From positions 1 through 12,496 of the forward strand of contig JAFXRX010000125.1 in the NCBI GenBank assembly GCA_017526045.1: DNA of 12,496 nt. The letters are read 5' to 3'. A program made the position numbers and the translations under genes. The stretch is from Opitutales bacterium. Its GTDB lineage: Bacteria > Verrucomicrobiota > Verrucomicrobiia > Opitutales > Intestinicryptomonadaceae. The notes under the pieces were generated by a model. The model did not search any database. It saw only the letters and a program-made list of their open reading frames with translations, and was not told the origin of the DNA. Positions 7,767 through 12,496 of this stretch are shown piece by piece (positions within the stretch are counted from its first letter, which is position 1; every line of letters starts with the position of its first letter).

Positions 7767-7802
7767 TTGTACTCGCATTTGCGAATGCAAATGCGAGTAC
7801 AA
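7767..7802. repeat. Perfect 16-bp inverted repeat with 4-nt loop
   Basis: TTGTACTCGCATTTGC (7767-7782), loop GAAT, GCAAATGCGAGTACAA (7787-7802). No mismatch. It has no T tract and does not resemble a terminator; as DNA it could extrude as a cruciform, and as RNA it would be a very stable hairpin. It lies 94 nt after the cysE stop. Confidence 0.85.
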
Positions 7803-7861
7803 CTAAGTACTGCCCCCCGAAGTAAAACCAAGATGGAGCGCAAGGGGTAAAAAAGCTTTTA

Positions 7862-7887
7862 TTTACGGATGCGGCGAAGCCGCTCTA
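7862..7887. repeat. Direct repeat copy 1 (REP-like, GGCGAAGCC core)
   Basis: TTTACGGATGCGGCGAAGCC followed by GCTCTA. The second copy (8089-8114) differs at one of 26 positions. The GGC-GAA-GCC centre is a small hairpin, and the reverse complement GGCTTCGCC is the centre of the GGATTGGC hairpin in the repeats at 11561-11885. Confidence 0.75.
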
Positions 7888-7923
7888 ACTTTTTCGTTAA
7901 GCAGTTTGATAGGTTGTGTATGC

Positions 7924-8175
7924 AAAAAAGCGGGTAGGATGCCCGATGAATATTTTCCCAAAAAGTTTTTTTCAAAAACATTTTTGGGAGCCCTTTTTGT
8001 TGCGGATTGGCGAGCGTAAGCGTACTTACGTACGTAAGTCGAGCCAATCCCAACATGTAGGGCAAGGGAAAGAAAAAAACAAACTTCTTTTACGGATGCG
8101 GCGAAGCCACTCTATATTCAAAACTATTTTCCTAAAATAGTTTGTTTTTTCTTTCCCGTTCCTACCCGCTTTTTT
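7924..8175. repeat. 252-bp palindromic element with perfect 16-bp terminal inverted repeats
   Basis: The ends are AAAAAAGCGGGTAGGA (7924-7939) and its exact reverse complement (8160-8175), which touches the higA stop codon. Inside are nested inverted repeats. A hairpin spans 7956-7989, with a 15-bp stem, one bulge and a TTC loop. GGATTGGC (8004-8011) pairs with GCCAATCC (8043-8050), enclosing the perfect palindrome ACTTACGTACGTAAGT (8024-8039). GGGAAAGAAAAAAACAAACT (8066-8085) pairs with 8139-8157 with one extra A. AAACTATTTT (8121-8130) pairs with AAAATAGTTT (8134-8143), which competes with the previous stem. No transposase is present. Each arm ends in a T run, so transcripts from either side could terminate. 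It may be a non-autonomous palindromic element (MITE or REP/BIME class); that class call is inference. Confidence 0.8.
8089..8114. repeat. Direct repeat copy 2 (REP-like, GGCGAAGCC core)
   Basis: TTTACGGATGCGGCGAAGCC followed by ACTCTA; 25 of 26 bases match the copy at 7862-7887. This copy forms the loop region of the long GGGAAAG stem in the 252-bp element, whereas copy 1 lies outside that element. Confidence 0.75.
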
Positions 8176-8532
8176 TTAGCGTTCTTCGTAATTGGGCTTT
8201 ACCTGCGCTTTGATTTGCTCTATTTGCTCCTTCGTCAGAGCCCTTTCGTCATAGTCGCTCTGCAGGCCAAGCCAGAACTGCACCGGCAATCCGAAATACA
8301 ATGACAGGCGCAATGCGTATTCCGCGCTGATTCTAATTCTGCCGCCCAGCATTGCGCTGAAACATACAAGCGGTATGCCAAGCCCTTCGGCGACTTCCTT
8401 TTGCGTAATATTTCTGGGCCTTATGAAGCGCGATATGATTATATCGCCGGGCAGCGGGATGCGGTTGCCGTCAACCGGTTTTTTGGACGGGCGCCCCCTT
8501 CTTGCCCTTACTACTGTTTCTTCATTATTCAT
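8176..8532 (-). CDS. HigA-family XRE/HTH antitoxin-like regulator with AT-hook-like N-terminus
   Basis: HigA proteins are DNA-binding antitoxins that neutralise the mRNA-cleaving HigB and repress their own operon. The 118-residue protein has the family core: IPLPGDIIISRFIRPRNITQKEVAEGLGIPLVCFSAMLGGRIRISAEYALRLSLYFGLPVQFWLGLQSDYDERA. This is a helix-turn-helix (ITQKEVAEGLGIPLVCFSAML) followed by the LRLSLYFG..xxFWLxLQxxYD signature of the HigA/VapA-type family. I start at ATG 8532, not the longer frame from 8619, because AAAGGAAAG lies just upstream. Residues 9-17 (RARRGRPSK) resemble an AT-hook (GRP core), unusual for HigA. No HigB-like gene is next to it: upstream is A/T-rich non-coding DNA and downstream is the palindromic element. 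It may be an orphan antitoxin, a solitary regulator, or a protective antitoxin against a distant toxin. Confidence 0.85.
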   Translation of the reverse strand: MNNEETVVRARRGRPSKKPVDGNRIPLPGDIIISRFIRPRNITQKEVAEGLGIPLVCFSAMLGGRIRISAEYALRLSLYFGLPVQFWLGLQSDYDERALTKEQIEQIKAQVKPNYEER

Positions 8533-8831
8533 GATATTCTTTCCTTTTTTTTTGGGTGATAAGCAATATTGTTTATATTGTAAAATTTTTCGGATTGGGT
8601 TTTGTTTTGTGTAAATCAATGCCCATTCTGAAATTAAGTGAGTTTTTTCCGATTTGACAAGTTTATTTTTTATTTAGCATTTAAATTTTATGTTTTGCGT
8701 TTAAAATTAAAATACATTTTTGAAATTTTGAATATCGGATTTTATCCGTTTTGCGCCGGAATTTTTCCGTTTTTTATGGTATCGGCAGTTTTTTGTTGTT
8801 TTTGGCGCGAAAAAAAACGAATATGTCTTGC
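8533..8831. other. A/T-rich gene-free divergent intergenic region
   Basis: Between the HigA-like gene and the lipoprotein there is no supported gene. A TTGACA at 8654-8659 on the plus strand could start a transcript towards the lipoprotein, with TAGCAT at 8675-8680 only 15 nt away, so it is weak. A hydrophobic reading frame crosses 8638-8835 but runs into the lipoprotein start in another frame and has no RBS. The HigA operator candidate lies at its left end. Confidence 0.5.
8556..8584 (-). promoter_or_regulatory. Candidate HigA promoter with internal operator
   Basis: On the minus strand TTTACA (8584-8579), a 17-nt spacer and TATCAC (8561-8556) precede the RBS and ATG at 8532. The spacer contains the inverted repeat CAATAT-N5-ATATTG (8564-8580). 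A repeat between -35 and -10 is the usual place for self-repression by HTH antitoxins. Assignment to this protein is inference. Confidence 0.45.
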
Positions 8832-9239
8832 ATGAAATCTTTTACGAGCATTTGCGCCTGCGTTTGCGCCTTATTTTTTGCGGCGTGCACAAGCAGCATT
8901 CCCGAATACAAGCCTGTTGCCGCGGCGCAGGCGAAGTCTGCGTTTGAATATGCATACACGGGGTTTGGCGCGGACGCAAAGGCTGTGGGAGAGGCGCTGA
9001 ACAAGGCTTTGCTGCAGCGCGGCTGGATTGTCGAGGGCCAGACTCCACGCGGGCTTGTCGCAAGGCGCGTCCATGCCGACAGGACTGCGGTTGCGCGTTT
9101 TGTGGTTGCCGACAACCGGATAACAATCGACACTGCGGGCTCCACAATCGGCAACAAGACTTCTTACATTCCCGAGACCGACCTTTCGTTTTTGCTGGCT
9201 TCGGTCAAGGAAAATTTGAAGATGTCGCAGGCGAAGTAG
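8832..9239 (+). CDS. Small secreted lipoprotein of unknown function
   Basis: I do not recognise the family. The protein starts MKSFTSICACVCALFFAACTSS: a short basic N-region, a hydrophobic core and a lipobox FAAC, so it should be cut before the Cys at about residue 19 and lipidated. The mature part, about 117 residues, reads as one small alpha/beta domain: a helix EYKPVAAAQAKSAFEYAYTGFGADAKAVGEALNKALLQRGW, then strands IVEGQTPRGLVARRVHADRTAVARFVVADNRITIDTAGS, and a C-terminal helix SFLLASVKENLKM. There is no visible catalytic motif. The Met three codons earlier (8823, MSC-) is a possible start, but then the signal peptide is less standard. No Shine-Dalgarno sequence is evident for either. It lies 90 nt before the GH32 gene, which has its own promoter, so a shared role is not implied. 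Confidence 0.75.
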   Translation: MKSFTSICACVCALFFAACTSSIPEYKPVAAAQAKSAFEYAYTGFGADAKAVGEALNKALLQRGWIVEGQTPRGLVARRVHADRTAVARFVVADNRITIDTAGSTIGNKTSYIPETDLSFLLASVKENLKMSQAK

Positions 9240-9294
9240 TTTTTTATCTTCCGCAGAATTTGCGCGGGGCGTTTGTCAAAATTTGCGTTTATGA

Positions 9295-9323
9295 TTGACA
9301 CTTCGGCGTTTGCGTTTTAGGCT
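9295..9323 (+). promoter_or_regulatory. Promoter of the GH32 gene; predicted leaderless transcript
   Basis: TTGACA at 9295-9300, exactly 17 nt, then TAGGCT at 9318-9323 (fits TAnnnT). The ATG is at 9330, only 6 nt past the -10, where transcription would be expected to begin. There is no Shine-Dalgarno sequence in between. The mRNA would therefore start at or next to its initiation codon. Confidence 0.6.
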
Positions 9324-9329
9324 CGCCCC

Positions 9330-11534
9330 ATGAAAAAAATATTTTGGTGGATTATGTTTTTTGCGGGCGGTTTTGCATTTTGCGCGCCTGACATTTTATT
9401 TGAGGATTTTGAAAGCGGTTCGTATTCGCCGAAGTGGAAGGTCGAGGGCGAGGCGTTTGGCGCCTCCCCTACGCGCGGCAGATTGAATGGCCAGATGGAA
9501 GTGGGCGGCTACGGCGGCGAGTTTTTGGCAAATTCGTATTTCGGCAAAGACGCAACGCTCGGAAAGCTGACAAGCGTCCCTTTTAAGATTGAGCGCAAAT
9601 TCTTAAAATGCCTTGTCGGCGGCGGCAACAATCCGCAAAATTTGTACATTGCGGTTATTGTTGAGGGCGATGAAGTCGCGCGGTTTACGGGCGTAAACAG
9701 CGAATTTTTGGAGCCGAGGGCGGCGGACTTGTCGGATTTTGTCGGCAAGACTGCGCATCTTGAGATTGTCGACAATTTTTCGGGCGGTTGGGGGCACATT
9801 TCAATAGACGACATTGTTTTTACCGACACTCCGCCCGACTGCAAATTCGCCGAAATTCAATACCGCATAAAAAACGCGAAAAAATACATTGTTCTGCCCA
9901 TAAACGACTCTGCGGAGCGCAGGCGGCTTTATATTTCAAGCGGCAAGGGGATTTTGTTCAACGCAAACTCGAATTTGGATTTTGAAAATCCCTCGCGCTT
10001 TGCGTTTTTGGAGACGCGCGGGCACGAAGGCGAGGATTTAGTTGTTCGGGCAAGCAAAAAACTCGGCGAAAAGCTTGTTTTAAAAATGGTTTCAAAGCCC
10101 GATTTTAAGGATTACCCCAACGAGCTGCTGCGCCCGCAGTATCATTTTTCAGCTCCCCAAGGCTGGCTCAACGACCCCAACGGAATGGTCTGGTGGCGCG
10201 GCAAGTGGAGGTTGTATTACCAGGCGAACCCTGTTCAGGTCTCCGACAAAGACTGCGACAAAAGCTGGGGTTTGGCGGTTTCCGACGACCTGATAAACTG
10301 GCAGCACAAGCCTGTTGCAATCCCTCCGGTTTACGCCGAAAACGGCAGAACAAACGCCATTTGGTCGGGCACCGGCTTTGCCGACAACAAAAACAGAAGC
10401 GGGCTTTTCGGCAAAGGCGGCGGGCTTGTTTTTGCCTATACTTTGACGGGCGTAGGCGACGTTGTGGCGTATTCGCCCGACGGCGATTTCCCGAAAACTC
10501 TCGACGAGCCCATCACAAAAAACAAGGGGCGCGACCCCTGCATTTTTTATCATGAGCCGACCAAAAATTGGGTCGTTTTGCGCTATGAGGAAATTTTCTC
10601 GCCCGAACTCAAAAAGGATTTGCGCAAGTTTGCCTTTTACACGTCAAAAGACCTGAAAAATTGGCGCAGAACGCAGCTGCTGGACGATTTCTACGAGTGC
10701 CCCTACATTGTCGCAATGAATGTAAACGGCGATGCGCGCGAGAAAAAATATTTGATTTTCGACGCCTCGGGCGAGTGTGTCGTGGGCGATTTTGACGGCG
10801 AAAAATTTACTCCGTCCAGCGGCAGAATTCCGAAATTTGCCTATGGCGACGCGTACGCTGGGCAGATTTTCAACAATGCGCCAAACGGCCGGATTGTCGG
10901 CATTTCTTGGCTGCGCCAGCACGTCAGGGATTTTCTTTCCTCGAATATGCCGTTTGCGGAAATGATGACGCTGCCAATGGAGCTGCGCCTTGAAAAATCG
11001 GGCGGGCAGTATCGCATTTACGCCGACATTGTGCCCGAAATCGAAACGTATTTTGCCCCCGCCTCGCACTCGATAAAAAAACCGCGCGAGATTAAAAACG
11101 GCGAAGCGTTGGAGTTTAAGGGCTTGTCGGGCTCGTACATGGTTGAGGGCAGTTTTGACATGTCCGAGGCTTCCTCGCTAAATATGAAAATTCTCGGGTG
11201 TTTGAACATTTCATACGAAGCCAAGATCAACGCCTACCGCTTTTCGCGCCTGCCCGAAAATGAGCGCAACCCGAAAATCAAAAATTTGTCGTGGCCGGGC
11301 ATTCATTTCAACGTTCCGCAAAAATTGGAAAATAACCGCCTCAAATTCAAGATGTTCATAGACCGCTCGAGCGTCGAGATTTTCCATGACGGCAAGCAGG
11401 TTTTCGTCCAGTATGCCCCATTTGGCGACGAGCTTCAAACCCTGAGCATTTCTGGCGGCGGCGTAAAAATAGAAAATTTGGAAATCAGGGAGATTAAAAA
11501 GGTTTTTTCCAAAAAGAATTTAAAGGGGCTTTGA
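9330..11534 (+). CDS. Secreted GH32 fructan beta-fructosidase / levanase-like
   Basis: GH32 enzymes cleave beta-fructosidic bonds in levan, inulin or sucrose with a retaining mechanism. The 734-residue protein begins MKKIFWWIMFFAGGFAFCAP, a signal peptide probably cut near residue 18-19. Residues about 22-168 form a beta-sandwich-like module (ILFEDFESGSYSPKWKVEGEAFG ... GGWGHISIDDIVFTD) seen fused to GH32 in other fructanases. About 172-255 looks like the DUF4980-type linker domain. The catalytic five-blade propeller follows: GWLNDPNG with nucleophile D282, GRDP with stabilising D402, and YECPYI with acid/base E456. The C-terminal beta-sandwich runs to the end, including FKMFIDRSSVEIFHDGKQ. 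All three catalytic acids are present. The protein is about the usual length for this architecture. It is probably exo-acting, but the substrate cannot be fixed from sequence. No fructose transporter, kinase or SusC/D pair is in view. The final IKKVFSKKNLKGL tail is basic and lacks an anchor. Confidence 0.94.
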   Translation: MKKIFWWIMFFAGGFAFCAPDILFEDFESGSYSPKWKVEGEAFGASPTRGRLNGQMEVGGYGGEFLANSYFGKDATLGKLTSVPFKIERKFLKCLVGGGNNPQNLYIAVIVEGDEVARFTGVNSEFLEPRAADLSDFVGKTAHLEIVDNFSGGWGHISIDDIVFTDTPPDCKFAEIQYRIKNAKKYIVLPINDSAERRRLYISSGKGILFNANSNLDFENPSRFAFLETRGHEGEDLVVRASKKLGEKLVLKMVSKPDFKDYPNELLRPQYHFSAPQGWLNDPNGMVWWRGKWRLYYQANPVQVSDKDCDKSWGLAVSDDLINWQHKPVAIPPVYAENGRTNAIWSGTGFADNKNRSGLFGKGGGLVFAYTLTGVGDVVAYSPDGDFPKTLDEPITKNKGRDPCIFYHEPTKNWVVLRYEEIFSPELKKDLRKFAFYTSKDLKNWRRTQLLDDFYECPYIVAMNVNGDAREKKYLIFDASGECVVGDFDGEKFTPSSGRIPKFAYGDAYAGQIFNNAPNGRIVGISWLRQHVRDFLSSNMPFAEMMTLPMELRLEKSGGQYRIYADIVPEIETYFAPASHSIKKPREIKNGEALEFKGLSGSYMVEGSFDMSEASSLNMKILGCLNISYEAKINAYRFSRLPENERNPKIKNLSWPGIHFNVPQKLENNRLKFKMFIDRSSVEIFHDGKQVFVQYAPFGDELQTLSISGGGVKIENLEIREIKKVFSKKNLKGL

Positions 11535-11560
11535 TTTTAGGGCAGGGGAGGCTCTTTTAA

Positions 11561-11716
11561 ATAGTCCGTTCGGAGCGTTCGGATTGGCTTCGCCCATCCT
11601 CGCTGCTCCGAAGTAGCAAATAAACTTTAAAAGCCTGCGCAAACAAGTTTGCTCGGTTTTTTTGTATAATAAACTTTCCGAAAAACTTCGTTTTCCTCCA
11701 AGTTTATAAAAACAAA
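11561..11716. repeat. Tandem repeat unit 1 (hairpin-rich, ~156 bp)
   Basis: The unit carries three inverted repeats. First, TTCGGAGC (11569-11576) / GCTCCGAA (11605-11612), enclosing GGATTGGC-TTC-GCCCATCC (11581-11599, one mismatch). Second, GCAAAC-AA-GTTTGC (11639-11652), followed after 4 nt by a run of seven T. Third, ATAAACTT (11669-11676) / AAGTTTAT (11700-11707), with an inner GAAAAAC-TTC-GTTTTC stem. The second may terminate the GH32 transcript. The unit is followed directly by a near-identical copy. Confidence 0.85.
11639..11663 (+). terminator. Possible terminator of the GH32 transcript
   Basis: Six-base-pair stem GCAAAC/GTTTGC with an AA loop, then TCGG and seven T. The 4-nt gap before the T tract weakens it. 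The same structure is present in repeat unit 2 near 11808. Confidence 0.4.
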
Positions 11717-11885
11717 ATAGTCAATTCGGAGCGATTCGGATTGGCTTCGCGCTAGGCGCTCGCCCATCCTCGTTGCTCCGAAGTAGCAAATGGACTTTAA
11801 AAGCCTTCGCAAACAAGTTTGCTCGGTTTTTTGTATAATAAACTTTCCGAAAAACTTCGTTTTCCTCCAAGTTTATTAAACAAAA
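11717..11885. repeat. Tandem repeat unit 2 (~169 bp)
   Basis: It is nearly identical to unit 1 along its length. The main difference is an extra segment of about 13 bases (GCTAGGCGCTCGC) inside the GGATTGGC hairpin loop at about 11751-11763. Minor changes are an added A near 11733 and one T less in the T run. The outer arms TTCGGAGC (11725-11732) and GCTCCGAA (11775-11782) are conserved, so the hairpin grows but keeps its stem. Conservation of both arms in spite of the loop change suggests that the fold matters. Confidence 0.85.
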
Positions 11886-11911
11886 AAGCCACGAAAATTT
11901 TCGTGGCTTTT
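11884..11911 (-). terminator. 28-bp perfect palindrome, strong terminator (stronger on the minus strand)
   Basis: AAAAGCCACGAAAA (11884-11897) is followed at once by its exact complement TTTTCGTGGCTTTT (11898-11911). On the minus strand the stem GCCACG/CGTGGC runs into six T; on the plus strand it has four T then AAAG. It would end minus-strand transcripts arriving from the edge nuclease or from the candidate RNA, and probably also plus-strand readthrough from GH32. Confidence 0.8.
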
Positions 11912-12110
11912 AAAGTTCATTAAATCGGTATTGTAAGAAGTTCAACAACCATGATACCGACAACTTAAATCGAACGAACATCCGATAAATTCTCGAGACT
12001 CGAAAAGGTGTCTATCTTGCAAATAAATCATGGATCCCAAAATCCAACGCCCAAGCGTTTAACACCCCGGTCCAAAATTAAAAAAAGAAAACCCACGCCC
12101 GAATTTTTAA
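11912..12110 (-). ncRNA. Candidate structured non-coding RNA of unknown family
   Basis: This segment is richer in GC than the A/T-rich DNA to its right, has no convincing gene, and ends on the minus strand in the strong terminator at 11884-11911. It can form several stems: TCGGTAT (11925-11931) / ATACCGA (11954-11960), AACGC-CCAA-GCGTT near 12045-12060, and a GGATCC-centred stem near 12032. It does not match tmRNA, RNase P RNA, SRP RNA, 5S rRNA, tRNA or any riboswitch class I know. No clear promoter is visible; it may be the processed 3' end of the nuclease mRNA. The strand is inferred from the terminator only. Confidence 0.3.
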
Positions 12111-12203
12111 TGACCCACCTTCTTCTAATTTATCCTATTTTTTTTATTTGATTTTAGAATATAACTAAATGTTATTTAGAAAATGTGCGATAATTAATAT
12201 GTA

Positions 12204-12494
12204 TTATTTTATGTTGTTTAAATAGTCGTTTATAAGTTCTAAAAGAAGTTTCCTACGTTCGTTAGTAAATTCTATAAACCTGTCTGTATGCCACAATTCG
12301 TCATCTTCTGGAATACAATGTTGCTTTAATATACCCAATCCTTTTTCAGTTGCAATTTTTTTAATATAAACATTAGGATCCTGATCGCTAATTGTAATAT
12401 TTGTTGTTTTTCCAATAAATGTAAGATTTGCAATATCGTTAATTTCTTTTCTATCATACTTATCTTTTAGAATGTTTTTAGGAAAAATATGATG
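12204..12494 (-). CDS. C-terminal 96 residues of a DUF1524/GmrSD-like HNH nuclease (5' part beyond the window)
   Basis: On the minus strand the frame is open from the window edge to TAA at 12206-12204. The peptide begins HHIFPKNILKDKY and continues REINDIANLTFIGKTTNITISDQDPNVYI, then LGILKQHCIPEDDELW, and ends ERRKLLLELINDYLNNIK. HHIFP, followed by IANLTF and TTN at the expected distances, is the His-Me finger (HNH) motif of DUF1524. The later HxIPED and FxExRRKLLLELI stretches are typical of the C-terminus of DUF262/DUF1524 proteins such as the GmrSD group of modification-dependent (type IV) restriction enzymes. The Asp usually just before HH would lie outside the window. Codons are strongly A/T-ended, unlike valS or cysE, which suggests horizontal transfer. 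Whether a DUF262 domain precedes it cannot be seen. Other DUF1524 nucleases are possible. Confidence 0.75.
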   Translation of the reverse strand, partial: HHIFPKNILKDKYDRKEINDIANLTFIGKTTNITISDQDPNVYIKKIATEKGLGILKQHCIPEDDELWHTDRFIEFTNERRKLLLELINDYLNNIK

Positions 12495-12496
12495 AA

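Larger units (their letters stand above)
7674..7923. other. Gene-free stretch after cysE with hairpins
   Basis: No credible gene lies here. It holds a small hairpin TTTTGC-TATC-GCAAAA (7740-7755), possibly ending the cysE transcript though no T tract follows, the 16-bp perfect hairpin at 7767-7802, and one copy of the direct repeat that recurs at 8089. Long reading frames across it are antisense shadows of cysE or run through inverted repeats. Confidence 0.6.
11535..12203. other. 669-bp gene-free region with tandem repeats, terminator and unexplained segment
   Basis: No supported gene lies between the GH32 stop and the edge nuclease. It contains two tandem repeat units (11561-11885), a 28-bp perfect palindrome (11884-11911), a moderately GC-rich segment (11912-12110) treated below as a candidate RNA, and an A/T-rich tail (12111-12203) with a small hairpin CTAAAT-GTT-ATTTAG near 12165-12179. 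Short frames inside are not convincing. Confidence 0.7.

Noticed and set aside
7916..8140. 74-residue reading frame
   Set aside because: It runs straight through the nested inverted repeats, has no RBS, and its composition follows the palindromes.
8533..8750. HigB toxin gene next to the HigA-like gene
   Set aside because: I found no frame on the minus strand with HigB-like features; the stretch is A/T-rich and broken by stops.
8638..8835. 65-residue hydrophobic reading frame, possible toxin
   Set aside because: It lies in A/T-rich DNA that yields Phe/Leu/Tyr codons by composition, has no RBS, and overlaps the lipoprotein start.
11665..11670. TATAAT in each tandem repeat as a promoter
   Set aside because: No -35 element is present at 16-19 nt upstream; it is part of the A/T-rich hairpin flank.
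11561..11885. CRISPR array or tracrRNA
   Set aside because: The repeated unit is 156-169 bp, occurs only twice, and has no short repeat with unique spacers. No cas gene is visible; the edge nuclease motif is DUF1524-type, not the Cas9 HNH.
11912..12110. tmRNA, tRNA, 5S rRNA, RNase P or SRP RNA
   Set aside because: None of the invariant sequences of these RNAs (for example a T-arm TTCRA with matching stem, or the RNase P/SRP cores) could be found on either strand.
11935..12120. Small protein genes on the minus strand (for example a 29-residue frame starting near 12032)
   Set aside because: Short frames have no ribosome-binding site and no recognisable protein character, and they overlap predicted stems.

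Overview
The window looks like the chromosome of a Gram-negative bacterium of the PVC type, most likely a Verrucomicrobiota/Opitutales-like gut lineage. That placement is inference. It rests on LPS/Kdo genes (a KdsC phosphatase and two glycosyltransferases), the valyl-tRNA synthetase sequence style, a lipoprotein, and a secreted fructan hydrolase with a Planctomycetes/Verrucomicrobia/Bacteroides-type N-terminus. Most genes are moderately GC-rich. The GT25 gene (3166-3924) and the right edge (from about 12110) are clearly A/T-richer and look acquired.

Layout. 1-1352: C-terminal half of UvrA (+). 1426-2520: GT-B-like glycosyltransferase (+). 2533-3006: kdsC (-), convergent with the glycosyltransferase across a shared palindromic terminator. 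3166-3924: GT25 glycosyltransferase (-). 4015-6708: valS (-), with a start 30 nt inside the longest ORF, chosen from promoter and RBS positions. 6739-6881: divergent promoters. 6882-7673: cysE (+). 7674-8175: gene-free and full of inverted repeats, including a 252-bp unit with perfect 16-bp terminal inverted repeats. 8176-8532: HigA-like regulator with an AT-hook-like tail and no visible toxin (-). 8832-9239: small lipoprotein (+). 9330-11534: secreted GH32 fructanase (+), probably with a leaderless transcript. 11535-12203: gene-free, with two tandem copies of a hairpin-rich ~156/169-bp repeat, a 28-bp perfect palindrome acting as terminator, and an unexplained candidate structured RNA. 12204-12494: the last 96 codons of a DUF1524/GmrSD-like HNH nuclease (-), cut by the window edge.

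The housekeeping part (DNA repair, tRNA charging, cysteine synthesis, LPS sugars) is ordinary. kdsC and the two glycosyltransferases would serve LPS core or O-chain assembly. The GH32 enzyme would release fructose from levan or inulin outside the cytoplasm. The parts least explained by known features are the two repeat loci, which share a GGATTGGC / GGCGAAGCC palindromic core, and the right end, where a putative defence nuclease is followed downstream by a non-coding stretch ending in a very strong terminator. Any larger defence system would lie beyond the right edge.
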